Under the pieces are notes generated by a model, which searched no databases, had not been told where the DNA came from, and saw only the letters and a program-made list of their open reading frames with translations. From positions 93,368-157,367 of the forward strand of contig NZ_JAHLPR010000006.1 of the NCBI RefSeq assembly GCF_018918005.1: a DNA stretch of 64,000 nt, read 5' to 3'. Both the position numbers and the translations under genes were made by a program. The DNA is from Paenibacillus sp. MSJ-34 (GTDB lineage Bacteria > Bacillota > Bacilli > Paenibacillales > Paenibacillaceae). Positions 51,278 through 60,650 of the stretch are shown piece by piece; the first letter of the stretch is position 1; each line of letters begins with the position of its first letter.

Positions 51278-52351
51278 ATGCAAAAACAAGACGGAATGAA
51301 TTACGCCCCAAAAGGAAAGCCGCAGCCGGTCGTGAGCCGCGGAGAATTCGTCTTTGCGGCAATGGCGCTCGATCACGGGCATATTTACGGGATGTGCAAC
51401 GGGCTTGTAGAAGCGGGGGCGACGTTGAAATGGGTATTCGACCCGGATCCGGACAAAGTCCGAAATTTTTGCAACGTCTATCCGGGAGTTAAGGCGGCGA
51501 CATCGGCACAACAAATATTGCAGGATCCCGAGGTAAGCCTTGTCGCGGCGGCAGCCGTTCCCGTGGAACGCGGACCGCTCGGCGTGGAAGTGATGCGGCA
51601 CGGCAAAGACTATTTTACCGATAAAGCGCCGTTCACCACGCTCGAACAATTGGAAGAAGCGAAGGCGGCAGTTGCAGCTAGCGGGCGGAAATACGCGGTC
51701 TATTACAGCGAGCGCCTTCATGTGGAGAGCGCCGTGTTCGCAGGCACGCTCATTCGGGAAGGGGCGATCGGACGCGTCGTCCAAGTGCTTGGCCTCGGTC
51801 CGCATCGTCTCAACGCCGCTTCGCGGCCGAAGTGGTTTTTCGAGCGCGAGAAGTACGGCGGCATATTATGCGATATCGGCAGTCATCAAATCGAGCAGTT
51901 CCTGTATTACAGCGAATGCAAAGACGCCAAGGTGCTGCATAGCAAAGTTGCCAATTACCGTTCCAAGGAGTATCCGGAGCTGGAGGATTACGGCGACGCG
52001 ACGCTGCTGGGCGATAACGGGGCAACCCATTACTTCCGCGTAGATTGGCTGACGCCGGACGGATTGGGCACATGGGGCGACGGGCGGACCGTCATTCTCG
52101 GCACGGAAGGCTACATCGAATTGCGCAAATATATCGATATCGCCCGCGATCCCCAAGGAGACCACCTCTATTTGGTCAACGGATCGGGCGAGCGCCATTA
52201 CGAATTAAGCGGTCAAGTCGGTTATCCGTATTTCGGCGAACTGATTCTCGACTGTATCAACCGCACGGAAATCGCAATGACGCAAGAGCATGCGTTCAAG
52301 GCGGCGGAGCTATGCTTGCTCGCGCAGAAGCAGGCGATTAGAGCGGAATAA
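51278..52351 (+). CDS. Second Gfo/Idh/MocA family oxidoreductase
   Basis: 357 residues from ATG 51278, behind AAGGGGGGAAAGGA; the in-frame ATG 51110 lies within the previous gene. The N-terminal Rossmann glycines are altered (MALDHGHIYGMCNGL) and the EKP lysine region reads TDKAPF, so this is a divergent branch. The C-terminal site (LCDIGSHQIEQFLYYS) is conserved. It is co-transcribed with its neighbours and may act on the product of the first dehydrogenase. Confidence 0.85.
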   Translation: MQKQDGMNYAPKGKPQPVVSRGEFVFAAMALDHGHIYGMCNGLVEAGATLKWVFDPDPDKVRNFCNVYPGVKAATSAQQILQDPEVSLVAAAAVPVERGPLGVEVMRHGKDYFTDKAPFTTLEQLEEAKAAVAASGRKYAVYYSERLHVESAVFAGTLIREGAIGRVVQVLGLGPHRLNAASRPKWFFEREKYGGILCDIGSHQIEQFLYYSECKDAKVLHSKVANYRSKEYPELEDYGDATLLGDNGATHYFRVDWLTPDGLGTWGDGRTVILGTEGYIELRKYIDIARDPQGDHLYLVNGSGERHYELSGQVGYPYFGELILDCINRTEIAMTQEHAFKAAELCLLAQKQAIRAE

Positions 52352-52370
52352 GCATTGGAGGGTTAGGCGT

Positions 52371-53219
52371 ATGAAACTATCCGTTTTTACCGTTTCCACC
52401 CCCGATTTGACGCCGGAAGAATTGGCGTTGGCGGCCCAAGAGGCGGGCATAGAAGGCATTGAATGGCGATTTCAAGACGTCCCGGAAGACGCGAAGGACG
52501 AGGCGCCGTCCTATTGGCGCAACAACCGCTGCTCGATTTCTACGCGCGCTGACGACGAACTGCTGCAGCGATTCCGACAGGCCGCCGCCGCGCATGGACG
52601 TGTATCCGTCAGCGTAACCCCGTATTTGACGGTAGGCGACGTGGAAGGAACGGAACGCGTCTTGCAGGCCGCGAGCCGGCTTGGAGCGAGTTTCATCCGC
52701 CTTGCCGTCCCTGGCTACGACCGGACGAAGCATGTGCGCGAACTGATGGAGCAGGAGCTGGCCTATTTGCGGCAGGCGGCGCCGCTATGCAAACGGTACG
52801 GCGTCAAAGGTTTGCTCGAAACGCATCACGGTACGATTGCGGCCAGTGCCAGCGCGGCATTGCGCTTGGTGGAGGAATTCGACCCGGATACGGTCGGAGT
52901 GCTGTACGATCCCGGCAACATGGTCCATGAAGGCTACGAAAACTACCGCATGGGTATGGAATTGCTGGGACCGTATTTGGCTCATGTTCATGTGAAGAAC
53001 GCCGTATGGCAACCTGGCGGGGAAGCGTCCGACGCGAGCGCAGCCTGGAGAGTCTCCTGGCAGCCGATACAGCGTGGAATCGTCCCTTGGAGTCAAGTGA
53101 TCGAGGACTTGAAGGCGGTCGGCTACGACGGATATTTGGGCGTGGAGGACTTCAGCGGCGAATATGCGTCGAGAGACATGCTTATGCGGTTCTCAGCTTA
53201 TTTGCGCAGCCTGTTATAG
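52371..53219 (+). CDS. Sugar phosphate isomerase/epimerase, TIM-barrel
   Basis: 282-residue xylose-isomerase-like TIM barrel (IolE/IolI class). Metal-ligand segments are visible: LLETHHGTI, LYDPGNMVHEG, HVHVKNAVW and GVEDF at the ends of consecutive strands. It should isomerise or dehydrate a keto-inositol or keto-sugar made by the two dehydrogenases. TTGGAGGG precedes ATG 52371. A strong terminator follows, closing the three-gene operon. Confidence 0.88.
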   Translation: MKLSVFTVSTPDLTPEELALAAQEAGIEGIEWRFQDVPEDAKDEAPSYWRNNRCSISTRADDELLQRFRQAAAAHGRVSVSVTPYLTVGDVEGTERVLQAASRLGASFIRLAVPGYDRTKHVRELMEQELAYLRQAAPLCKRYGVKGLLETHHGTIAASASAALRLVEEFDPDTVGVLYDPGNMVHEGYENYRMGMELLGPYLAHVHVKNAVWQPGGEASDASAAWRVSWQPIQRGIVPWSQVIEDLKAVGYDGYLGVEDFSGEYASRDMLMRFSAYLRSLL

Positions 53220-53252
53220 TTTTTCGGACCCCAAAGGTGGACCTACTTTCGA

Positions 53253-53280
53253 GAGAGGCTCCGAAGGAGCCTCTCTTATA
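53253..53280 (+). terminator. Rho-independent terminator
   Basis: GAGAGGCTCC-GAA-GGAGCCTCTC, a perfect 10-bp stem with a short TTATAAT tail. Confidence 0.85.
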
Positions 53281-53332
53281 ATGGATGGCAGCCGTTGCAG
53301 CGCTATTCATTGTGGCACCATTGCTGTTCCTA

Positions 53333-53470
53333 TCTTTCTGCCGATATCCCTCTCGCTCAGCCCTTCTGTCGATATCCCCTTCTTTCAGACTTCTGTCAGA
53401 ATCCCTTTGATTCAGATCCTTTTACCAACATCTTTTTTTCAAACCTTCTGTCGAAATCCCTCTTGTTCAG
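53333..53470. repeat. Tandem array of five degenerate 27-28 bp units
   Basis: Units start at 53333, 53361, 53389, 53416 and 53443. The consensus is about CCTTCTGTCGAAATCCC followed by TCTTGTTCAG; unit 4 is the most diverged. There are no spacers. The remainder of this 440-base gap (53471-53663) holds no gene. The same unit occurs at 33934, 34042 and 54754. Confidence 0.8.
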
Positions 53471-53663
53471 AAGCAAGGTTTATTTCCAGAGGTAAGAGGT
53501 ATATGCCAAAAATTCACTTCCTTCAGGGACGATTGCAGATTCGAACGGAAAAAGGCTTTATACTTTTCAAAAAAATAAAAATGATACTTGAAATAGGAAC
53601 ATATGTTTGGTAAAATAAATGCAAACATAGGTTCTTGTTTTTGGTGATTCGGGAGGTATTGCC

Positions 53664-54563
53664 ATGTCCGAGTTGTTATCCTTTGAAGCGTTCTCCACTT
53701 ACTATGAGAAGGAAGAGACGTGTGTACAAGCATGGTTCGATATGAGATGGCCGGACGGCTTTCGCTGCCCCCGGTGTCAGCATCCTAACGCTTACATTAT
53801 CAAGACCCGCAGGCTTCCTTTATATGAGTGTCAAAGCTGCAGGGCGCAGACCTCGCTCATTGCGGGGACGGTCATGGAAGGCAGCCGCACTTCGTTGCGC
53901 AAATGGTTTCAGGCGATCTATCTACATGCCAGGCCGGAGAGCGTCAACGCTGTCCAATTAGCCCGGATCATTGAGGTTACTTACAAAACAGCTTGGCTGA
54001 TCTGCCATAAGCTGCGGCATGCCATGTCTCAAATCGAATCAGCGGAGCTGTTGTCGGGGCTGGTTCGCATTTCGGAAGCCATCTACGCGAGAAGGTTTAC
54101 GCGGCCCTTTTGGTCATGGCATGTGCCGGAACAACCTCTTTTGGTCGGTGTCTCGACGGACGACAACGGAACCATCCTCAAGTTGAAAATAGAGAAGCAA
54201 AAGAAAGAAAAAATCAAAGACCCCTATACGCCTTTTTCGGTTGAAGGTTTTATCGATCGTCATGTGGAAAGGAAAGCGGCAGCCCATGCCGTTGTAACGC
54301 GCTGTACGGGGCGCAGGCGCAACCTCAGATTGATCTCACTTGCGTGGGAAGCTGAGAAGTGGTTGGCTGCTGTGTTTGGAGGCATTGGCAGCAAACATTT
54401 GCAAGCTTATCTAAATCAATTTTGCTATATGTTTAATCATTTCCGAGAGTCTCTGCTCAAACCGCTGTTTAATAGCTGTGTGCAGTCACGAACGATTACC
54501 TATCGGGAGCTTGTCGGCAGTGCTGCCGAATCGGGTATGACTCATTATAAAATCGCGTCCTAA
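53664..54563 (+). CDS. IS1595-type transposase-like protein, probably inactive or domesticated
   Basis: 299 residues. The N-terminal zinc ribbon of IS1595 transposases (CPRCQHPN and CQSCR, about 35-58) is intact, as is the helical part LRKWFQAIYL. The catalytic core looks damaged: where ISXO2-like proteins read VEVDETYIGG this one reads VRISEAIYAR, and the final YLDEF motif reads YLNQF. So two of the acidic catalytic residues appear absent. It is a full-length ORF with GGGAGG before ATG 53664. Repeated 27-bp units flank it on both sides in opposite orientation. Confidence 0.78.
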   Translation: MSELLSFEAFSTYYEKEETCVQAWFDMRWPDGFRCPRCQHPNAYIIKTRRLPLYECQSCRAQTSLIAGTVMEGSRTSLRKWFQAIYLHARPESVNAVQLARIIEVTYKTAWLICHKLRHAMSQIESAELLSGLVRISEAIYARRFTRPFWSWHVPEQPLLVGVSTDDNGTILKLKIEKQKKEKIKDPYTPFSVEGFIDRHVERKAAAHAVVTRCTGRRRNLRLISLAWEAEKWLAAVFGGIGSKHLQAYLNQFCYMFNHFRESLLKPLFNSCVQSRTITYRELVGSAAESGMTHYKIAS

Positions 54564-54976
54564 ATGCATCGTTCTAGTTACGTTTGTGATAGGGTAATGT
54601 TTTTTTCATTTAACTTGCATTATCGTATGATTTGCACCACTTTTCAGGTGCGTTCGTTTCTCTTTTCAACTTCATTCGAAATACATTTTTTAGCTTCGAG
54701 CCCGTGAGAGTACTTTTTAACTTCACTAGAGATTCATGACAGATACTTCTGACCTGAGCGAGCGGGATTTCGACAGAAGGCGGAAAAAACAGATACCGCC
54801 ATGGTCTGGCATCACTCGAAATCGAAGGCGGAAAAAAGCAGATATCGTGGTCCGGCATAACACAACGCGAAAAGGAACGCACGCTATCCGCCACAAAAGG
54901 AAGAGGAGGGGACAGGTTCACTCTTTCGAAGGATCGTGGTATGCTTTGAACAACGAGCTACGAAGGAGGAGAGCGA
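54564..54976. other. Repeat-rich intergenic region
   Basis: No gene is seen in these 413 bases. They contain an inverted 27-bp unit and a 48-bp-period direct repeat (see 54754-54863) and the promoter/leader of the AraC-type regulator. The end of the gap holds CGAAGGAGGAGAG, the ribosome site of that gene. Confidence 0.55.
54754..54863. repeat. Inverted 27-bp unit plus two direct repeats of about 40 bp
   Basis: 54754-54780 (CTGAGCGAGCGGGATTTCGA...) is the reverse complement of the unit repeated at 53333-53470. It runs into two related 40-bp stretches, 54776-54815 and 54824-54863, each starting GAAGGCGGAAAAAA and containing CAGATA..GG.C.GGCAT.AC. Confidence 0.78.
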
Positions 54977-55831
54977 ATGTCCGCCCTAACTGCCGCGCAT
55001 CCGAGCATTATCGATTTTATCTATCGCAACGACAGCCCGATCGATCCTGTTTTTCATTCCCATTCCCATTACGAAATTTACTATTTTGTCGAGGGAAAGT
55101 GCAATTACCTCATCGGCGACAAAATTTATTTTCTATCCCCCGGCGATCTCATCTTGATGAACGGCATGACGCTGCATTGTCCGAAAATCGATCCGAACGT
55201 CAAATACGTCCGTTCCATCATTCATTTCGAACCGGCTGGATTGCGCCCGTATCTTGAGCCTCATCATTCGTTAAACGTCCTTCAGCCCTTTCAGGAATTG
55301 GGCAATGTCAGAATCGGCCTGCGGGGCGAAGACAAAGCGGAGATGGAGCGAATGCTCGATTATTTGCATGTGTTATACAAGCGCGGCGACCGCATCGGCA
55401 TGAACCGATGCCAGCTTGCTTTTGTGGACTTGCTGTATTTCATTTACGAACATTGCCGCAAGCCGTTGCAAGACAAAGGGGAGCTTCTCTCGGAGAAAGA
55501 AAAAACGGTGCAGCGGATCATTTCTTTGCTGGAGCGCAGCTACATGGAAGACTTACATCTGGAGCATCTTCAACGGCATTTGCACTTGAGCAAATATTAT
55601 TTGGCGAAAATATTCAAAGAAATTACCGGCGTGACCATCTTTGAATTCGTGTACCGGCGGCGCATCAACCAGGCGAAAATCGAGTTTATGCTCGATCCGA
55701 AGGCGTCGGTGACTGAGGTCTGCTTCAAGCTCGGTTTCAAGCATCTCGCTCATTTCAGCCGCGTGTTCAAACAGCAAACAGGTTTGTCTCCGGAGAAATA
55801 TAGGAAGTCGGTGCTATCCTCGACCGATTAA
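54977..55831 (+). CDS. AraC-family regulator with cupin sensor domain
   Basis: 284 residues: N-terminal cupin (about 20-100; FHSHSHYEIYYFVEGKC) that usually binds a sugar or related ligand, and C-terminal AraC HTH pair (about 180-280; LQRHLHLSKYYLAKIFKEITG and VCFKLGFKHLAHFSRVFKQQTG). GAAGGAGGAGAG precedes ATG 54977. It lies beyond the degenerate transposase from the dehydrogenase/isomerase operon and may have been its regulator before the insertion. Target genes are unknown. Confidence 0.88.
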   Translation: MSALTAAHPSIIDFIYRNDSPIDPVFHSHSHYEIYYFVEGKCNYLIGDKIYFLSPGDLILMNGMTLHCPKIDPNVKYVRSIIHFEPAGLRPYLEPHHSLNVLQPFQELGNVRIGLRGEDKAEMERMLDYLHVLYKRGDRIGMNRCQLAFVDLLYFIYEHCRKPLQDKGELLSEKEKTVQRIISLLERSYMEDLHLEHLQRHLHLSKYYLAKIFKEITGVTIFEFVYRRRINQAKIEFMLDPKASVTEVCFKLGFKHLAHFSRVFKQQTGLSPEKYRKSVLSSTD

Positions 55832-55847
55832 AGATCCCGGGCCGTCG

Positions 55848-56186
55848 TCACGGAAGAGCAAATTGGCTCAGACTGCTGCCGGTCTTCCGCTTGAAAATTC
55901 TACTGGACGTATGAATGTCCGAATAACCGACCTTTTCCGCGATTTCGCCGAAAGACAAATCGGTCTGCATGGCGAGTTCTTTCGCTTTTTCAATCCGCTT
56001 ACTCAAGCCGGAAATTTCCTCGATATCCTTCATGTTGATTTTCTCGTGATAATGATCGACAAGATAATTTTTGACTAGGATCATTTTCGACACGGTCTTT
56101 TGATTGCTTCGGGTCTCCGTCGGTTTCTTCTCGCCGCCTTTCCGTAATTCGCACAAAATATGCATCAGTAATTGCTGGCACAGCAC
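55848..56186 (-). pseudogene. AraC-type regulator remnant
   Basis: A 112-residue minus-strand reading holds only pieces of an AraC C-terminal domain. It has ILVKNYLVDHYHEKINMKDIEEISGLS (first helix region), then directly KRIEKAKELAMQTDLSFGEIAEKVGYSD, then RIFKRKTG. About 25-30 residues between LS and KRIEKAKE, normally YFSRLFK..TG..F..YL, are deleted, and the N-terminal receiver or sensor part is absent. It is therefore probably a decaying YesN-like gene. Confidence 0.78.
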
Positions 56187-56233
56187 TTTATTAGTGAATC
56201 CCGCTTGGCCTTAATGGAGGAGGGACCGTCCGG

Positions 56234-59200
56234 TCAGATCATTAAAATGTCGCGCAGCTCTTGCTCCGTCAGCGAGGATAACGATTCCTGGCCCGGCCGG
56301 ATCACTTCGTCGATCAGGTTTTTCTTTCTCTGCTGCAGTTCGTACATTTTGTCCTCCACGGTGCCTTGGGCGACGAGGCGGATCACTTGCACGACGCTCT
56401 TCTGCCCGATCCGGTGGGCGCGGTCGGCGGCTTGCTGCTCTACGGCCGGATTCCACCAAAGATCATATAGAACGACGGTATCGGCTCCGGTCAAGTTGAG
56501 CCCGGTTCCGCCGGCTTTTAAGGAAATAAGGAACAACTCGCGTTCGCCCCCGTTAAACCTGTTGCATAACGCAACGCGCTCGGAAGCGGGAGTTTGGCCG
56601 TCCAGGTAGAAATGCTGAACGCCCCGATACCCGAGTTCCCGCCGGATGATGCCGAGCATTTCGGTGAATTGCGAGAAGATCAGCATGCGTTTTCCCGCGC
56701 TCAAACATTCCTCGATAATGTCGAGCAGTTGCTCCAGCTTGGCCGAACCGCCGGCATATCCTTCGACGAATAAGGCGGGATGGCAGCATAACTGGCGCAG
56801 TCTTGTCAGCCCGGCCAAAATTATAATCCGGTTTTTGTCGAAACCGTCCTCGTTCAGATGCCGCAACGTTTCTTTTTGCAGCTTGGCCAAGTAAGCCGCA
56901 TATAGCTTCTTCTGCTCCGGAAGCAGCTCCGAGGCTTGCACGGATTCGATCTTGTCCGGCAATTCCTTCAGCACCTCGCTCTTCAAGCGGCGCATAAGAA
57001 ACGGACGGATCCGCTTGGCCACAGTTTCCCGGGGCAATTCGACGAAAGCCTGCCGATCCGGGAATAATTCCGGGAACACGGCGTCGAAGATGGACCATAA
57101 TTCTTCCAATGCGTTCTCTACAGGCGTGCCGGTAAGGGCAAACCGATACTTGGCCTGAATTCGCTTGACCGCTTGCGCCGTCTGCGTCGTCCTGTTTTTG
57201 AAAAATTGCGCTTCGTCCAAAATAAGCGTGTGAAACGAATGCTCGGCATAGCGTTTCATATCTTTGCGCAGCAGCGGATAGGAGGTGATCACGACGTCGG
57301 CGCTGTTCGTCCGGACGGCATCCGTCAACATCCGGTTCCGTTCCGTACTGCCGCCGCTTGGGATCACCGCCCGGATGTCCGGAGCGAACTTCTTCAGTTC
57401 ATTCAACCAGTTGTATACGAGCGAAGCGGGCGCAACGACGAGCGCCGGCTGGCCTTGGCTTCTGATTTCGGTCAGCACGGAAGCGATAAATGCGATGCTT
57501 TGCACTGTTTTGCCAAGCCCCATTTCATCCGCGAGAATGCCGCCGAAACGGTAACGGGCAAGCGTCTTCATCCATTGGTATCCTTCGTTCTGATATTCCC
57601 TGAGCACCGAAGCAAGGCTTTGCGGGACAGGGAAATCGGAATGATCGGGATTTCGCATGTTTTCCAGCAGCCGGCGAAACGATTTGCCCAGCTTGACGGC
57701 CCTTCCTTGCTGCGGGTCGTCGATCAAACGGAGCCCGCGCACGATGGGGAGGCGAAATTCGTTTCCAAGCACATCTCCTCGGGCCATGCCGGTTTCGTTA
57801 ATAAAGCGGGCGATTTCCTGGAATTCGGCGCTTTCCAGCGGCAGCAGCGCACCGTTTCTTAACCGGTAATAGGTGCGCTTCTCCTCGAGAGAGCGAAGCA
57901 AATCGCGGATTTCCGACGGAGGAATGCCGTCAATGTCAAAACGAACTTCCAGCCAATCGGTTCGTTCGTCCGTATCCACCGTTACCTTTGGCGGAACGTA
58001 TCCGGTATGAAGCCTGATCTTGACGGCGGAGGTTGCGTAGACTTGAAGCAGCTTCTCTAATTGCGGCACGATGCGATACAAAAATTCGAATTCCGCCTCT
58101 TCGTCCTCCATGAAATAACCGGATTCCGTCCGAGCGAAGGAGCTCTGCTCCATCAGTTCCAGAATCCGTCCTTCCCGATCACCGTCCCGCATCAGGATGG
58201 GCCCGTTGCGTCTGCCGGCGCCGCTCTCCAACGGATTGATCACGATGTCCCCGTATTGGAATTCCAGCGCGGCAAGCAGCCGGTCCTTCACCCGGTCCAA
58301 ATACAGCCTGGCTTGCAGCGGCGTTTGCAGCATGCGATCGGAAACCGATTGGGCGATGCGGACGCTGCCCAGTTTCATCAAGCCGGGCACGACCTGTTCC
58401 ATCACCGGCTCCATCCGCTCCGGCGGAATCCGGATGCGATGCGTACGGGAAGTTTCCAGCATCCGTTTCAGCCGGGAGAGCCGCCTGCACGGATCGGACG
58501 GCAGCCGAATCAGCTTTCCTTCCGTCAGGACGGCTTCATACGATTCCATCACCGTAATGTTCTCCAATCCTTGCACGTCCATTTGATATTCCGGGGTCTC
58601 TTCGGTCGGCGCTTGGCCGAGCTCGAAGCGAACCGGGACCGCTTCGTCGGATATGCGGATTCCGTCAAAGCAGCCGCCTGCATGTTCGAGCTGGGTGCTG
58701 GGAGCCTGAACGAGCAAAGGAAGGAGGCTTTCCCATGACACCGGGGGGACGGGCAGGGCGCTTTCGCCTCCCGCAAGTCCGGCATGGACGGGATAAGGCT
58801 CCGAATGGTCGCGATACATCCGGTCATGCTGCGAAATCCGGATTAACTGCCGAATGACCGCGTCGTCTTCTTTCTGGAAGCAGTACACCTCCGGATCGTA
58901 GGTGAACGATTTGGATAAGGCGCAGGTTTCCCGCCGCTGAACCCGATCGAGAAAATCGGCGATCCGGCGAACCGAGTACAGCCGCTTCGGCCCAACCTTG
59001 ATTTCGATGGCGAAGAACTGCTTTCCGTCTCGAAGGGGCAGGCATTTGCATGTAAAAGATACTTTCAGCGGTTGCCTGGTATCGTAGACGATTCCCGCGC
59101 CGCTTGGGCGCATCGGTTTGTAGTCGAACAATTCCAGCACGTCGTCCGTAAGCCGCAAATCGTCCGCGGACGCCCGGGAAGCTCCCGAACGAACCGGCGC

Positions 59201-59497
59201 CGTTCCGGCATGCTCGCGATCCCGGATGGCGAGCAGCACGGCGGCGATATGCGAACAGTATTTGTCATAAGAAGAAAGGGAGGGGCAAGTGCATTCCGCA
59301 TGCACGCGTCCGCCCTGCTCGACGTGGACGGACACGCGGGAGACGGAGCTTTCTTTAACGTCGGCTTCATAAACTTGCGATTCGGCGTCAAATTTGGTAA
59401 AAGACACCTTCCCCGCCTTGTTAAAGGCTTTTCCTTTTTTATATGAAATTTGACCGCATAATAACGCGATGAGTCGTTCCGTCATCTGAATGCCCAT
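56234..59497 (-). CDS. SNF2-family helicase with SWIM zinc finger
   Basis: 1087 residues. A SWIM zinc finger lies at the start (Cys69, Cys71, Cys81, His83), followed by a long bacterial SNF2-associated region and the helicase core from about 620 on. The core has DEMGLGKT (about 650-660), DEAQ, the TGTPVENALEELWSI motif, and a C-terminal lobe with LIFSQFTEML, GGTGLNLTGAD and QAADRAHRIGQ. It is an ATP-driven DNA translocase of the bacterial HepA/YwqA-like type; its cellular role is unknown. AAAGGAA lies six bases before ATG 59497. No methylase or nuclease gene is adjacent, so it is not obviously a defence system. Confidence 0.92.
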   Translation of the reverse strand: MGIQMTERLIALLCGQISYKKGKAFNKAGKVSFTKFDAESQVYEADVKESSVSRVSVHVEQGGRVHAECTCPSLSSYDKYCSHIAAVLLAIRDREHAGTAPVRSGASRASADDLRLTDDVLELFDYKPMRPSGAGIVYDTRQPLKVSFTCKCLPLRDGKQFFAIEIKVGPKRLYSVRRIADFLDRVQRRETCALSKSFTYDPEVYCFQKEDDAVIRQLIRISQHDRMYRDHSEPYPVHAGLAGGESALPVPPVSWESLLPLLVQAPSTQLEHAGGCFDGIRISDEAVPVRFELGQAPTEETPEYQMDVQGLENITVMESYEAVLTEGKLIRLPSDPCRRLSRLKRMLETSRTHRIRIPPERMEPVMEQVVPGLMKLGSVRIAQSVSDRMLQTPLQARLYLDRVKDRLLAALEFQYGDIVINPLESGAGRRNGPILMRDGDREGRILELMEQSSFARTESGYFMEDEEAEFEFLYRIVPQLEKLLQVYATSAVKIRLHTGYVPPKVTVDTDERTDWLEVRFDIDGIPPSEIRDLLRSLEEKRTYYRLRNGALLPLESAEFQEIARFINETGMARGDVLGNEFRLPIVRGLRLIDDPQQGRAVKLGKSFRRLLENMRNPDHSDFPVPQSLASVLREYQNEGYQWMKTLARYRFGGILADEMGLGKTVQSIAFIASVLTEIRSQGQPALVVAPASLVYNWLNELKKFAPDIRAVIPSGGSTERNRMLTDAVRTNSADVVITSYPLLRKDMKRYAEHSFHTLILDEAQFFKNRTTQTAQAVKRIQAKYRFALTGTPVENALEELWSIFDAVFPELFPDRQAFVELPRETVAKRIRPFLMRRLKSEVLKELPDKIESVQASELLPEQKKLYAAYLAKLQKETLRHLNEDGFDKNRIIILAGLTRLRQLCCHPALFVEGYAGGSAKLEQLLDIIEECLSAGKRMLIFSQFTEMLGIIRRELGYRGVQHFYLDGQTPASERVALCNRFNGGERELFLISLKAGGTGLNLTGADTVVLYDLWWNPAVEQQAADRAHRIGQKSVVQVIRLVAQGTVEDKMYELQQRKKNLIDEVIRPGQESLSSLTEQELRDILMI

Positions 59498-59642
59498 AGC
59501 TGGTTCCTTTCTTTTATGGAAATGTGGCGTTTCGGAAAAAGCTTATCCTTCCATAATAACAGAAATGATCCCGCGGCGCTTCAACCGCTACGCCGGATTT
59601 TGCATCGCAACCATTTCCGGGGGCGCCGCTTGAAGCCGAAAA

Positions 59643-59671
59643 AAAATCCGGGGCTTCAGTCCCCGGATTTT
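59643..59671. terminator. Bidirectional terminator after HAD gene
   Basis: AAAATCCGGGG pairs with CCCCGGATTTT around a 7-base loop. The A/T runs serve either strand. On the minus strand it directly follows the phosphatase stop codon. Confidence 0.88.
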
Positions 59672-60437
59672 ATACGCTAGTACCCGCTTTTGCAAGCTCC
59701 TCCAGCTTCGCTATTATTCGTTCCTCGACATGCCCGTCAAGCGGAATGCGCTCTTTGGCGATCGCGTTCAGTTCCGCGTGGTCCCCGATCGCAACGGAAT
59801 GGCGCGCCTTCTCGAACATCGGGATATCGTTCATATCGTTGCCGAAGCATACGAACTCCCCTTCCTGTATGCCGAAATGTTCCAATGCGGTCATTTTATT
59901 AACGCCGCGGCAAGTCATGTCCACTACTTTTTCCCCGGCATGGGAATGAATGGAGACGCCGGCCGTTTCGAGCTTTGCATGAAGTGTCGGCACGTCGTCG
60001 CAGTCGAGGACCAATATTTTCACGATTCGTTCCAACCGTTCGATTTCCGTCTTGTCCGCCAAGCCCAGCGGATCGATCTGTTGTATAAACGGATGGCCGG
60101 AGTCGCCGAGGCAAGCATAATTCCAATCGCCGTCGATTAGTGCCGTGGCGCGGCAATCGCGCAGAAGAGCGAGAACGGATTCCGCCACAGGCTGCGGAAA
60201 CGCTTCGATGCGTACCGTTTCGCCGCGGAAGCGGGTCATCGCTCCCCCCGCGCCGATGAGCAGCTTGCCGTGAAGCCTGTCGTCCAATACGGGCAACATG
60301 TCGCGGCAATGTCTGGCCGAAGCGAACCCGATCCGATGCCCAAGCGATTCGAGACGAAGCAAAACGTTCGTCAATTGCGGGGATACGGGCAGCCCCTTGT
60401 AGCAAATGGTCCCGTCGAGGTCGAAGATGAAATACAT
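59670..60437 (-). CDS. HAD-superfamily (Cof-type) phosphatase
   Basis: 255 residues with the HAD nucleophile motif DLDGT (Asp6, Asp8), a C2-type cap in the middle, and motif IV GNDMNDIPMF near residue 200. Cof-type enzymes dephosphorylate sugar phosphates, FMN or similar metabolites; substrate unknown. The start ATG 60437 has AAGGGACGGTGA before it. It is followed by the terminator at 59643 and preceded by a short MITE remnant. Confidence 0.88.
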   Translation of the reverse strand: MYFIFDLDGTICYKGLPVSPQLTNVLLRLESLGHRIGFASARHCRDMLPVLDDRLHGKLLIGAGGAMTRFRGETVRIEAFPQPVAESVLALLRDCRATALIDGDWNYACLGDSGHPFIQQIDPLGLADKTEIERLERIVKILVLDCDDVPTLHAKLETAGVSIHSHAGEKVVDMTCRGVNKMTALEHFGIQEGEFVCFGNDMNDIPMFEKARHSVAIGDHAELNAIAKERIPLDGHVEERIIAKLEELAKAGTSV

Positions 60438-60463
60438 GATGTCACCGTCCCTTAATAGAGGTA

Positions 60464-60494
60464 GTTCAAAAAGTCCTCATTTTGACTTTTGAAC
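60464..60494. repeat. Solo, internally deleted copy of the GTTCAAAAAGTC element
   Basis: GTTCAAAAAGTC and GACTTTTGAAC face each other with only eight bases between. The preceding TAATAGAGGTA is identical to that before the 170-bp copy at 9207, giving a shared stretch of 24 bases. Confidence 0.8.
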
Positions 60495-60650
60495 TCGCAT
60501 TGTTTAGGTAGAATGTCTTACCATTAATTCGACAAAACATGCCCATTACCTTCTGCAATCGTTTTGTAGTAAAATATAGTTTGTGACGTTTTAAGCTGCA
60601 TTTCATGTTCATGTGATATACTGTTGAACGCGAAAGGGGAGGGAATCGTT

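Noticed and set aside
53333..53470. CRISPR-like array of 27-bp repeats
   Set aside because: Units follow head to tail without spacers, and no cas genes are present; it is a degenerate tandem repeat.
56234..59497. SNF2 helicase as part of a DISARM-like or other defence island
   Set aside because: No methyltransferase, nuclease or other defence gene is adjacent; neighbours are an AraC remnant and a HAD phosphatase.
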